A program made the translations under genes and the position numbers. Of a DNA stretch of 6,738 bases, positions 1 through 6,738 are shown one piece after another (within the stretch, counting starts at the first letter, position 1; every line of letters begins with the position of its first letter). Under the pieces are notes generated by a model. It was not told the DNA's origin. It was given only the letters and a program-made list of their open reading frames with translations, and made no database searches. Origin of the DNA: Bacteroidota bacterium. Lineage in GTDB: Bacteria > Bacteroidota > Bacteroidia > Flavobacteriales > Flavobacteriaceae. Location: positions 1 through 6,738 of the forward strand of contig JADFSQ010000106.1 in NCBI GenBank assembly GCA_022560715.1, given 5' to 3'.

Positions 1-15
1 TTAAATTTATACAAT

Positions 16-2229
16 TTAATCCTTGATAGTATTTGAATCTACAACTTTAGTTTTACCATAAGTCATTTTAAGGTCGTTTAATACATTTAGAGCTTCTTCA
101 ACATAAACATCCTTACTTAAATTGGTATGCCAACGTTCTCGTTTTAGCTTTAAAACCGAATCTTTTTCTGTAAGTACTAATTCATAAGGTAAAGACTTAA
201 AGGTTAAATTTGTTTTGTAATCTGATATTTTTTCGAAACGTTTAGCTTCTTCTTCATTAAGTTCCAGTTTAGCTTTATATGTTTTATAATTAAGTGAATA
301 TATATTTTTATCTCTAATTTTCTTAATCCAATGTGCATTGTCGTCAATTAATTTAAGTTGTTCGCTATTTGCCATTCGCTCTTTACTCTTTTTGATAGTA
401 GAATCGTAATCGAAATAACTATTCCAAAGGGTGAAATCTGCAGCATCAATCTTATCCCAAGGCAATGGATTATCTTGATCTCTTTCGCCAATATCTATAT
501 AACTATAGCGATCTGGTACTACAACATCACTTTTAACACCTTTTAATTGAACAGAGCCTCCATTAATTCTATAGTATTTTTGTGTTGTAAACTTAAGTGC
601 TCCCATATCTCCATGAGTATTGTTTCTTACCATACGATTTAGGTCTAATACATTTTGAACTGTGCCTTTACCAAACGTTTGTTTACTTCCTATAACAATA
701 GCTCTTTTATAATCTTGCATTGCTGCTGCGAGAATTTCGGAAGCTGATGCAGAAAGCTCATTAACTAATATTACTAATGGGCCATCCCAAATAATAGACC
801 TGTCTCTATCTCTTAATACATCTTTTGGTTCTCCTACAGATTTAACTTGTACTATTGGACCATCTTTAATAAATAATCCTGCTAAATCTACAACTACTGG
901 TAATGAGCCACCTCCATTATTTCTTAAATCGAGTACAAGTCCTTGCATACCTTGGGCTTTTAGGCGTTCTATTTCCTTTTTTATATCGCTTGCTGCATTT
1001 CGTTTTTTATAATCTTTAAAATTGACATAAAACTTTGGAAGATTAATTACTCCAAAAGTTTTGCCATCCTTAATTACAGTCGATGATTTTGCATAGGTTT
1101 CTTCAAGCTCTACAATATCACGAGTAATAGATAAATCTTCAATAGTACCATCTACTTTCTTAAGTGTTAATATAACATTGGTTCCTTTTGGTCCTTTAAT
1201 AAATTTTATAGCATCTGACAGACGCATACCAACAACATTTACTGCTTCTTCTTCATCTTCTTGTCTAACTTTTAGAATGATATCTCCAACTTCTAATTTG
1301 TTTTGCCTCCAGGCTGGACCTCCGGAAATTACTTCATTAATAATTATATTATCCATTCGTTTTTGAAGCCTTGCTCCTATACCTTCATAATTTCCTGACA
1401 TAGCAACGTCAAAACGATCTTTGTCTTCGGGAGCAAAATAAAAAGTATGCGGATCAAACTCCTCCACAATAGCGTTTATATATACGGTAAACCAATCGCT
1501 ACGATCTCTATCATCTATAAAACTATATAATTCATCCAATGAACGTAAAGTCGCTTCACGAGCTTCAATCTCTAATTCTATTTCAGTTTTATAAACAAAT
1601 TCAATGTCATCTTTTGGGTTAAATATTCTTTCTCTCTCAACATCACTTATCCTATTCAAATCCTCAATACTCAATTCTTTCTTTCTATTACTTTCTGTTT
1701 CATTTTCTAAAACAAGGTCATGATAATTTGCAATAGAAGAAAATTTAAGTTGCTTTCTCCAACGCTCTTTCATTTCCTTTTTTGATTTTACATACACGAC
1801 ATTCTTATAATCTGTATTAAAATCTTCATCTATTGTATAATCGAAAGCGTGTGAAAAGATTTCTTTATAAATTTCTTTAGATTCATCAATACGCTGTAAT
1901 AAACGTTTATATGTCAGGTTAAAAAAGGCAACATCATAATCCAGAATTTGATCATCGATTTCGGTTTTATAGGCTTCAAATTCCTTAATATCTGACAGAT
2001 AAAAATATCTTTTAAAAGGGTCGATTTGGTTTAAATAATGATTAAAAACGCCTTCAGAAAATTCGTCATTTATTTCTTTAGGGTTAAAATGTAATTCCTT
2101 TAATACATGTGTGATAAGCTCAATAAGACGTTTGTCTTTATCAGGATCTTCAAAAGTAGTTGTAGTAAAACTACAAGAGGCGAATGCTAATAATAAGGTT
2201 AGCATTAAAATATTATAATTCCTTTTCAT
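16..2229 (-). CDS. prc: Carboxy-terminal processing protease (Prc/Tsp, peptidase family S41), putative lipoprotein
   Basis: This is a serine protease that cleaves proteins from their C-termini in the periplasm; the E. coli homologue Prc trims FtsI and degrades cell-wall hydrolases such as MepS. The 737 residues hold, in order: a signal peptide ending in Cys19 (LAFASC, a loose lipobox); a charged helical N-terminal domain (about 30-270); a PDZ domain (about 278-360, including GIGARL and LEVGDIILKV); the S41 protease core (about 385-575); and a C-terminal helical extension. The motif SASASEI at 493-499 supplies the nucleophile, by alignment Ser495. TFGKGTVQ supplies Lys521, and Asp506 matches the Asp of the E. 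coli site. LDLRNNGGG (433-441) is the usual S41 strand and loop. The protein is somewhat longer than E. coli Prc, as is common in Bacteroidota. An in-frame TAG directly precedes the ATG, so the start is secure. It is transcribed away from surE. The lipoprotein call is an inference. Confidence 0.94.
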   Translation of the reverse strand: MKRNYNILMLTLLLAFASCSFTTTTFEDPDKDKRLIELITHVLKELHFNPKEINDEFSEGVFNHYLNQIDPFKRYFYLSDIKEFEAYKTEIDDQILDYDVAFFNLTYKRLLQRIDESKEIYKEIFSHAFDYTIDEDFNTDYKNVVYVKSKKEMKERWRKQLKFSSIANYHDLVLENETESNRKKELSIEDLNRISDVERERIFNPKDDIEFVYKTEIELEIEAREATLRSLDELYSFIDDRDRSDWFTVYINAIVEEFDPHTFYFAPEDKDRFDVAMSGNYEGIGARLQKRMDNIIINEVISGGPAWRQNKLEVGDIILKVRQEDEEEAVNVVGMRLSDAIKFIKGPKGTNVILTLKKVDGTIEDLSITRDIVELEETYAKSSTVIKDGKTFGVINLPKFYVNFKDYKKRNAASDIKKEIERLKAQGMQGLVLDLRNNGGGSLPVVVDLAGLFIKDGPIVQVKSVGEPKDVLRDRDRSIIWDGPLVILVNELSASASEILAAAMQDYKRAIVIGSKQTFGKGTVQNVLDLNRMVRNNTHGDMGALKFTTQKYYRINGGSVQLKGVKSDVVVPDRYSYIDIGERDQDNPLPWDKIDAADFTLWNSYFDYDSTIKKSKERMANSEQLKLIDDNAHWIKKIRDKNIYSLNYKTYKAKLELNEEEAKRFEKISDYKTNLTFKSLPYELVLTEKDSVLKLKRERWHTNLSKDVYVEEALNVLNDLKMTYGKTKVVDSNTIKD

Positions 2230-2283
2230 CTAGTTAATTTCAATTAAGCAAAATCTGCTCCTAAAATAAAGAAAATATTATGC

Positions 2284-2291
2284 CAAAGTTA
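2284..2291 (-). promoter_or_regulatory. Predicted -7 promoter element for prc
   Basis: Read on the minus strand this is TAACTTTG, a perfect match to the Bacteroidota -7 element TAnnTTTG. It lies 54 nt upstream of the prc start codon, which would give a leader of roughly 45-50 nt. I see no TTG at the expected -33 spacing; that stretch is an A/T run. The call therefore rests on the -7 match and its position. Confidence 0.5.
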
Positions 2292-2351
2292 AATTATCTA
2301 ATTATTTTTTTGTTAAAACAGATAAAACGCCTATTAAAGCATGAATTTACT

Positions 2352-2359
2352 TACTTTTG
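2352..2359 (+). promoter_or_regulatory. Predicted -7 promoter element for the surE-lpxB cluster
   Basis: TACTTTTG matches the Bacteroidota -7 consensus TAnnTTTG exactly. It lies 25 nt upstream of the surE ATG, implying a short leader of about 20 nt with no Shine-Dalgarno site, which is common in this phylum. No clear TTG sits 17-23 nt upstream, so the -33 element is poor. It is likely the main promoter for surE, the small membrane gene and lpxB, and perhaps comEC by read-through. Confidence 0.55.
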
Positions 2360-2384
2360 TTATACACTAAATTATTTTTAGTAC

Positions 2385-3161
2385 ATGCTTAAAAAACCTT
2401 TGATTTTAGTCACAAACGATGATGGCATTACCGCTCCTGGAATTCGTACTTTAATAAAAGTCATGAATACCATTGGAGATGTGGTGGTGGTTGCTCCAGA
2501 CAACCCTCAAAGCGGAATGGGTCATGCCATAACCTTAAATTCTACGCTTTCCTGCAAACAAGAACATATTGACAATGGTCCTCAAAAAGAATACAGTACT
2601 TCTGGGACACCAGCCGATTGCATTAAACTTGCTATTCACGAAATACTTGACAGAACACCCGACTTATGCGTTTCCGGCATTAATCATGGCTCAAATTCGT
2701 CTATAAACGTCATTTATTCTGGGACAATGAGTGCAGCTATTGAAGCTGGAATAGAAGGCATTCCTGCAATTGGTTTTTCGCTTTTAGATTATAATTGGGA
2801 AGCAAATTTTAAACCGCTTGAAGATTATATTAAAACCATAACCATTAATGTTTTAAAAAAGGGATTGCCTGAAGGTATAGTACTAAATGTAAATTTTCCT
2901 AAATTAGAAAAAAAGGATATAAAAGGCATAAAAATTTGTAGGCAAGCTAAGGCCAATTGGATTGAAGAATTTGATAAACGTAAAAACCCTCAAGGCAAAG
3001 ATTATTATTGGCTTACAGGTAAATTTGTTAATTTAGACAAAGGAGAAGATACTGACGAATGGGCTTTAAGCAACGGTTATGTTTCTGTTGTTCCCGTACA
3101 ATTCGATTTTACAGCGCATCATTTTATTCAAAACTTAAACACATGGAATTTTAATGGTTAA
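2385..3161 (+). CDS. surE: 5'/3'-nucleotidase SurE
   Basis: SurE is a divalent-metal-dependent cytoplasmic phosphatase that removes phosphate from nucleoside 5'- and 3'-monophosphates; some homologues also act on short polyphosphate. The 258 residues have the family signature throughout. ILVTNDDG at 7-14 gives the metal-binding pair Asp12-Asp13. APDNPQSGMGH at 37-47 gives Ser43. SGTPADC is at 73-79. SGINHGSN at 97-104 gives Asn100, the remaining metal ligand by comparison with the Thermotoga enzyme, and YSGTMSAAIEAG follows at 111-122. The length is normal for the family. An in-frame TAG lies two codons before the ATG, which fixes the start. The last 8 nt overlap the next gene. Here surE sits with lpxB rather than with pcm and rpoS as in enterobacteria, so the E. 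coli stationary-phase survival role should not be assumed. Confidence 0.95.
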   Translation: MLKKPLILVTNDDGITAPGIRTLIKVMNTIGDVVVVAPDNPQSGMGHAITLNSTLSCKQEHIDNGPQKEYSTSGTPADCIKLAIHEILDRTPDLCVSGINHGSNSSINVIYSGTMSAAIEAGIEGIPAIGFSLLDYNWEANFKPLEDYIKTITINVLKKGLPEGIVLNVNFPKLEKKDIKGIKICRQAKANWIEEFDKRKNPQGKDYYWLTGKFVNLDKGEDTDEWALSNGYVSVVPVQFDFTAHHFIQNLNTWNFNG

Positions 3162-3438
3162 AAAAGAAGTATTAATTGGTTTTGCGGTGGGTTTAATTGC
3201 TAATGCTATAGGGTTATTTTTTGCAGCTACTCTTTTAGGAAAAAGTGATAGTTTTATTACAGTTATAAATACAGCTTCCGCTGAAGGGTTTTTAGGAAAA
3301 CTTATTAGTTTAGGTGCCATTTTAAATTTAGCTGCATTTTTTATATTTATAAAAAAGAAGCAAGATTACAGAGCAAGAGGTGTATTATTGGCAACTATTT
3401 TTATTGCTATTTTTACATTTATACTTATTATTTATTAA
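3154..3438 (+). CDS. Small three-helix membrane protein of unknown function, between surE and lpxB
   Basis: I do not recognise a named family. The 94 residues are strongly hydrophobic, with three likely membrane helices at about 6-28, 46-66 and 76-94. The positively charged N-terminus (VKKE) and the loop KKKQDYRAR at 67-75 suggest a cytoplasmic N-terminus and an outward C-terminus. The helices are rich in Gly and Ala, and the protein ends inside the last helix. Its ATG lies within the last codons of surE (8-nt overlap, +1 frame), and lpxB starts 3 nt after its stop, so translation is probably coupled to both neighbours. A competing minus-strand frame across the start of the gene lacks these properties. 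From memory, flavobacterial genomes often have a short hypothetical gene in this slot. Any role in lipid A synthesis or the envelope is inferred from position only. Confidence 0.85.
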   Translation: MVKKEVLIGFAVGLIANAIGLFFAATLLGKSDSFITVINTASAEGFLGKLISLGAILNLAAFFIFIKKKQDYRARGVLLATIFIAIFTFILIIY

Positions 3439-3441
3439 TAA

Positions 3442-4557
3442 ATGAAATATTACATTATTGCTGGAGAAGCATCTGGAGATTTACATGGCTCGAATCTAAT
3501 GAAAGCATTGTTAAGACAAGATCTTAATGCTGAATTTAGATTTTGGGGAGGCGATTTGATGCAAAATGTTAGTGGCTCACTAGTAAAACACTATAAGGAG
3601 TTGGCTTTTATGGGTTTTCTTGAAGTAATTATGAATTTAAGAACCATTGCTAAAAATCTGAAATTCTGTAAACAAGATATTGCAACATTTAAGCCAGATG
3701 TAATCGTTTTTATCGATTATCCTGGGTTTAATCTTCGTATAGCTAAATGGGCTAAACTAAAAGGGATTAAAACACATTACTATATTTCCCCTCAAATTTG
3801 GGCTTGGAAAGAAAATAGAATAAAAGCTATTAAACGCGACGTAGATAAGATGTATGTGATACTTCCTTTTGAAAAATATTTTTATGTAGATAAACACAAT
3901 TATCCCGTAGAATTTGTAGGTCATCCATTAATAGATGCCATTGCCGATAGAACACAAGTTGACGAATATGAATTTAGAGCACAGCACGAGTTAAACGAAA
4001 AACCTATAATTGCATTGCTGCCCGGAAGCCGAAAACAAGAAATCCGGAAAATGCTTTCGGTAATGTTGAGCATTGTTGATGATTTTCAAGATTATCAATT
4101 TATAATTGCAGGTGCTCCAGGTCAGGAGTATAGTTTTTATGAACCGTTTATAAATAATCCAAACGTACATTTTGTAAGCAATAAAACTTACGATTTGTTG
4201 AGTGTTTCTACTGCTGCTTTAGTAACATCAGGAACTGCAACTCTTGAAACTGCACTTTTTAAAGTGCCAGAAGTTGTTTGTTATAAATCGAGCTGGTTTT
4301 CTTATCAAATAGGGAAACGTTTGGTTAAACATATTAAATACATTTCTTTGGTGAATTTAATTATGGATAAAGAAGTTGTTACTGAACTCATTCAAAATGA
4401 ATTTAATACTAAAAACCTCAAACAAGAGCTTACTATAATTCTTGACGATTACGAACGCACAACGTTCTTTATTAATTATTACGATTTAGAGAAAAAACTG
4501 GGTGGTAAAGGTGCAAGTGAAAAGGTGGCTGGATTAGTATTTAATTCGATTAATTAA
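3442..4557 (+). CDS. lpxB: Lipid A disaccharide synthase LpxB (GT19 family)
   Basis: LpxB joins UDP-2,3-diacylglucosamine to lipid X, forming the tetraacyl disaccharide 1-phosphate of lipid A and releasing UDP. It acts at the cytoplasmic face of the inner membrane. The 371 residues carry the GT19 hallmarks: IIAGEASGDLHGSNLM at 5-20; FWGGDLM at 34-40; IDYPGFN at 91-97 (family IDxPxFN); YISPQIWAWKENR at 114-126; GHPLID at 160-165; LLPGSRKQEI at 192-201; and TSGTATLETAL at 262-272 in the UDP-sugar-binding half. The length is about that of E. coli LpxB (382 aa), so the gene looks intact. An in-frame TAA immediately before the ATG fixes the start. No ribosome binding site is visible, and initiation is likely coupled to the upstream membrane gene. 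The presence of lpxB shows a Gram-negative, lipid A-making cell. Confidence 0.96.
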   Translation: MKYYIIAGEASGDLHGSNLMKALLRQDLNAEFRFWGGDLMQNVSGSLVKHYKELAFMGFLEVIMNLRTIAKNLKFCKQDIATFKPDVIVFIDYPGFNLRIAKWAKLKGIKTHYYISPQIWAWKENRIKAIKRDVDKMYVILPFEKYFYVDKHNYPVEFVGHPLIDAIADRTQVDEYEFRAQHELNEKPIIALLPGSRKQEIRKMLSVMLSIVDDFQDYQFIIAGAPGQEYSFYEPFINNPNVHFVSNKTYDLLSVSTAALVTSGTATLETALFKVPEVVCYKSSWFSYQIGKRLVKHIKYISLVNLIMDKEVVTELIQNEFNTKNLKQELTIILDDYERTTFFINYYDLEKKLGGKGASEKVAGLVFNSIN

Positions 4558-4599
4558 GTATAATCTCCATAATTTTCTACGCATTTTGGCTTTTAGATA

Positions 4600-4628
4600 A
4601 ACTGTAAGATATTTACTATCTTACAGTT
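4600..4628. promoter_or_regulatory. Perfect 12-bp inverted repeat abutting the comEC start codon
   Basis: The left arm AACTGTAAGATA (4600-4611) pairs at all 12 positions with TATCTTACAGTT (4617-4628) around the 5-nt loop TTTAC. Three pairs are G-C and nine are A-T. The right arm ends at the base before the comEC ATG, so in the mRNA the hairpin would cover the initiation region. There is no T-tract after either arm, so it does not look like an intrinsic terminator. It could be a translational control hairpin or, as DNA, a palindromic operator. The structure is seen directly; the function is inferred. Confidence 0.6.
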
Positions 4629-6668
4629 ATGAAGTTGCTAAACTTTACAATTATTAAACTCACCTTTTGCCTTATTATAGGTATTGTTATTGGCTACTTC
4701 ATCTCTGTAAATTTAACTTCACTTATTTACATAAATATAGCTCTTTTATCAACTTTAGGAATTGGCTTGTTTATTGTAAAATCGCAGTCCAGACAATCTG
4801 CTTGGTTTGGCGTTTTAATTTTTATAACAACTGTTAGTATTGGAGCTTTAACGGTAAATATAAAAACGCAACGGAATTTTAAGAATCATTATTCTAAACA
4901 AGAAATCATAACAATTGATACAAATTATACTATTAATTTTAGGATTAGAGAAGTTTTAAAGCCCAGCCTTTATCATAACAAATATATCATAGATATTCTT
5001 GGACTAAACACTAAAAAAGTTTCAGGAAAATCTTTACTAAATGTGCAAAAAGATTCAACTAAAGCCAATTTAAAAGTAGATGATATTTTAATAACTAATT
5101 CTAATTTTAAAGAGTTAAATGCTCCTCTTAATCCACATCAATTTAACTATAAAAACTATCTACAGAAAAAATACATATACCATCAACTAACAACTACAAA
5201 TCATGAATTATTAAAAACAAGTTCTAAAAAAAATACTCTTTTTGGATTTGCAGCACAATTAAGAGAGCGCATTAACAAAAATCTGAAGCTGTACAATTTT
5301 AAAGATGACGAACTTTCAATTATTAATGCCTTGCTGCTCGGACAGCGTCAGGACATTTCTAAAGATATTTACGACAGTTATACACAAGCTGGAGTCATTC
5401 ATATTCTTGCTGTTTCCGGATTGCATGTTGGGATTATTTTACTATTATTAAATTTCCTTTTTAAACCTCTTGAACGATTTAAATATGGAAAATACATTAA
5501 AATTCTACTTTTAGTAATTCTACTCTGGAGTTTTGCAATAATTGCAGGATTATCGGCTTCAGTCACTCGTGCTGTAACAATGTTTAGCATTGTTGCTGTT
5601 GGTATAAACTTAAAACGACCAACAAATATTTATAACACCTTGGCTATTTCGATGTTTTTACTGTTACTCATTAAACCTACTTTTCTTTTCGATGTTGGAT
5701 TTCAGTTAAGTTATCTTGCTGTTTTTGCAATCGTTAGCATCCAGCCAATACTTTACAAACTATGGAAACCAAAATTTAAAATTATTGACTATTTGTGGCA
5801 AATTTTTACTGTAACTCTCTCGGCTCAATTTGGTGTAATTCCTGTGAGTTTATATTATTTTCATCAGTTTCCTGGTTTGTTTTTTATTTCAAATGTGGTA
5901 ATAATTCCTTTTTTAGGCTTTATTTTAGGCTTCGGAATACTTGTCATTATTTTAGCCTTATTAAATACTCTTCCATCATTTATTGCGAATCTTTACGGAA
6001 GCATTATAGGCATGATGAATGATTTTGTAACCTGGGTTTCTCATCAGGAACAATTTCTATTCAAAAATATTTCTTTCGGAATTATAGAAGTCATTGTGTC
6101 TTATCTGTTCTTTATCGCTCTTGTAAATATTTATAAAAAAAGAAGTTATAGAACTGTCGTGCTTTTTTTAGTGTCAATACTAATGATACAAGGTGCATTT
6201 ATTTATAATAAACATAAGTTTTCAACAAATGAGTTTATTGTATTTCACAAAAGCAGAAATAGTATTATTGGAATTAAGCAAAAAAATCGGCTTCTAATAC
6301 ATCATAACCTGGATAACACCTCCATAGATAAAAATAGAATTGTTACAAATTATAAAATTGGAGAGCATATTGTTAAAACTGATTTTGACAGTTTACAATC
6401 GGTCTATAAGCTAAACACTAAAAATCTTTTAGTAGTTGATAGTTTGGGAATATATAATGTGAAATCTTTTAAAGTTGACATCGTCTTATTACGAAACTCA
6501 CCAAAGATTAATCTCAAACGATTAATAGATTCTTTAAAACCAGAACTAATAATAAGTGATGGCAGCAATTATAAAACCTATCAAGAACGATGGTCTAAAA
6601 CTTGTAAAGTACAAAAAACCCTATTCCACCAAACCGGTAAAAAGGGAGCTTTTGTATATGATTATTAA
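4629..6668 (+). CDS. comEC: ComEC/Rec2-type DNA internalisation channel protein with degenerate C-terminal domain
   Basis: ComEC forms the inner-membrane channel that takes up single-stranded DNA during natural transformation. The 679 residues contain two or three N-terminal membrane helices (about 8-76) and a soluble OB-like region typical of DUF4131 (about 98-190, with LNPHQFNYKNYLQKKYIYHQ at 167-186). The multi-helix Competence domain (about 228-525) follows, with the signatures IHILAVSGLHVGI (257-269), GLSASVTRAVTM (307-318), FDVGFQLSYLAV (354-365) and a Gln-Phe-Gly-Val-Ile-Pro stretch from 400. The tail (about 534-679) aligns in outline with the end of the metallo-beta-lactamase domain of longer ComEC proteins but has no HxHxDH motif. 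Its VDIVLLRNSP occupies the place of the usual HHGS segment. The ATG is the only usable start: the frame is closed by TAA at 4605-4607, and the next Met is residue 318. The gene follows lpxB after 71 nt holding a perfect hairpin. Confidence 0.92.
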   Translation: MKLLNFTIIKLTFCLIIGIVIGYFISVNLTSLIYINIALLSTLGIGLFIVKSQSRQSAWFGVLIFITTVSIGALTVNIKTQRNFKNHYSKQEIITIDTNYTINFRIREVLKPSLYHNKYIIDILGLNTKKVSGKSLLNVQKDSTKANLKVDDILITNSNFKELNAPLNPHQFNYKNYLQKKYIYHQLTTTNHELLKTSSKKNTLFGFAAQLRERINKNLKLYNFKDDELSIINALLLGQRQDISKDIYDSYTQAGVIHILAVSGLHVGIILLLLNFLFKPLERFKYGKYIKILLLVILLWSFAIIAGLSASVTRAVTMFSIVAVGINLKRPTNIYNTLAISMFLLLLIKPTFLFDVGFQLSYLAVFAIVSIQPILYKLWKPKFKIIDYLWQIFTVTLSAQFGVIPVSLYYFHQFPGLFFISNVVIIPFLGFILGFGILVIILALLNTLPSFIANLYGSIIGMMNDFVTWVSHQEQFLFKNISFGIIEVIVSYLFFIALVNIYKKRSYRTVVLFLVSILMIQGAFIYNKHKFSTNEFIVFHKSRNSIIGIKQKNRLLIHHNLDNTSIDKNRIVTNYKIGEHIVKTDFDSLQSVYKLNTKNLLVVDSLGIYNVKSFKVDIVLLRNSPKINLKRLIDSLKPELIISDGSNYKTYQERWSKTCKVQKTLFHQTGKKGAFVYDY

Positions 6669-6738
6669 TCAGTATTGTCCGACTAAAGACATAAGACTCC
6701 CGCAAATTTTCGGGGCAGACTGCTTCGCTGTAAGAACA
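6669..6738. other. G+C-enriched non-coding right edge, possible repeat or mobile-element border
   Basis: By hand count 32 of these 70 bases are G or C (46%), clearly above the neighbouring AT-rich genes. It contains a short imperfect hairpin, TCCCG (6698-6702) with CGGGG (6711-6715) including one T-G pair and an 8-nt loop, and a short palindrome GCAG-A-CTGC (6715-6723). No T-tract follows the hairpin, so I do not call a terminator. No start of a recognisable gene is visible before the window ends. Confidence 0.35.

Noticed and set aside
358..546. 62-codon open frame on the plus strand inside prc
   Set aside because: It lies wholly antisense to a conserved protease gene, has no upstream signal, and its translation resembles no protein I recognise.
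1178..1366. 62-codon open frame on the plus strand inside prc
   Set aside because: It is antisense to the conserved PDZ region of the protease and has no support of its own.
2311..2320. Small inverted repeat TGTT-AA-AACA in the divergent promoter region
   Set aside because: Four-base A/T-rich arms are expected by chance in such sequence.
3135..3320. 61-codon open frame on the minus strand across the surE end and the small membrane gene
   Set aside because: The plus-strand gene fits the tight operon spacing and has coherent membrane helices; this frame is the complement of that coding sequence.
4580..4588. Possible -7 promoter element for comEC around GCATTTTG
   Set aside because: It lacks the essential TA of TAnnTTTG and has no TTG at the right distance upstream.
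4600..4628. Reading the lpxB-comEC hairpin as an intrinsic terminator
   Set aside because: No T-tract follows the stem on either strand, only 3 of 12 pairs are G-C, and the stem runs directly into the comEC start codon.
5399..5590. 63-codon minus-strand frame inside comEC
   Set aside because: It is antisense to the most conserved ComEC motifs (AVSGLHVGI and SVTRA), which explain the base pattern.
5795..6022. 75-codon plus-strand frame inside comEC
   Set aside because: It is an alternative frame of a region encoding conserved ComEC membrane helices, with low-complexity Phe/Ser/Cys content and no start signal.
1..6738. A previously undescribed defence or mobile system
   Set aside because: All complete genes but one belong to well-known housekeeping families, and there are no nuclease-effector pairs, toxin-antitoxin pairs, CRISPR repeats or integrase genes in the window.

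Overview
The window is AT-rich and reads like the chromosome of a marine-type Flavobacteriaceae (phylum Bacteroidota). The evidence is the protein families present, the absence of Shine-Dalgarno sites in front of the genes, and perfect matches to the Bacteroidota -7 promoter element TAnnTTTG in the one divergent intergenic region. The genus cannot be fixed from the sequence alone.

Layout. On the minus strand, 16-2229 encodes a complete Prc/Tsp-type carboxy-terminal processing protease (737 aa), probably a lipoprotein facing the periplasm. A 155-bp divergent intergenic region (2230-2384) carries back-to-back promoter elements. On the plus strand a tight cluster follows: surE (nucleotidase, 2385-3161), a 94-aa three-helix membrane protein of unknown function (3154-3438, overlapping the surE stop by 8 nt), and lpxB (lipid A disaccharide synthase, 3442-4557, 3 nt further on). 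After 71 nt comes a comEC/rec2-like gene (4629-6668) for a DNA-uptake channel protein. The last 70 nt (6669-6738) are clearly richer in G+C than the genes and hold no complete gene.

How the genes relate. The surE, small membrane protein and lpxB genes are packed closely enough to be one transcript with coupled translation. LpxB supplies the outer membrane's lipid A, Prc trims or degrades periplasmic proteins, and ComEC moves DNA across the inner membrane, so most of the window concerns the envelope. SurE is a general nucleotide phosphatase. This appears to be an ordinary housekeeping region, and I see no defence system, integrase, CRISPR array, tRNA or rRNA.

The features most worth a second look are: a perfect 12-bp inverted repeat with a 5-nt loop whose right arm ends exactly at the comEC start codon; the unassigned small membrane protein wedged between surE and lpxB, in the same frame as lpxB and separated from it by two tandem stops; the metal-ligand-free, degenerate C-terminal domain of ComEC; and the compositionally different right edge.
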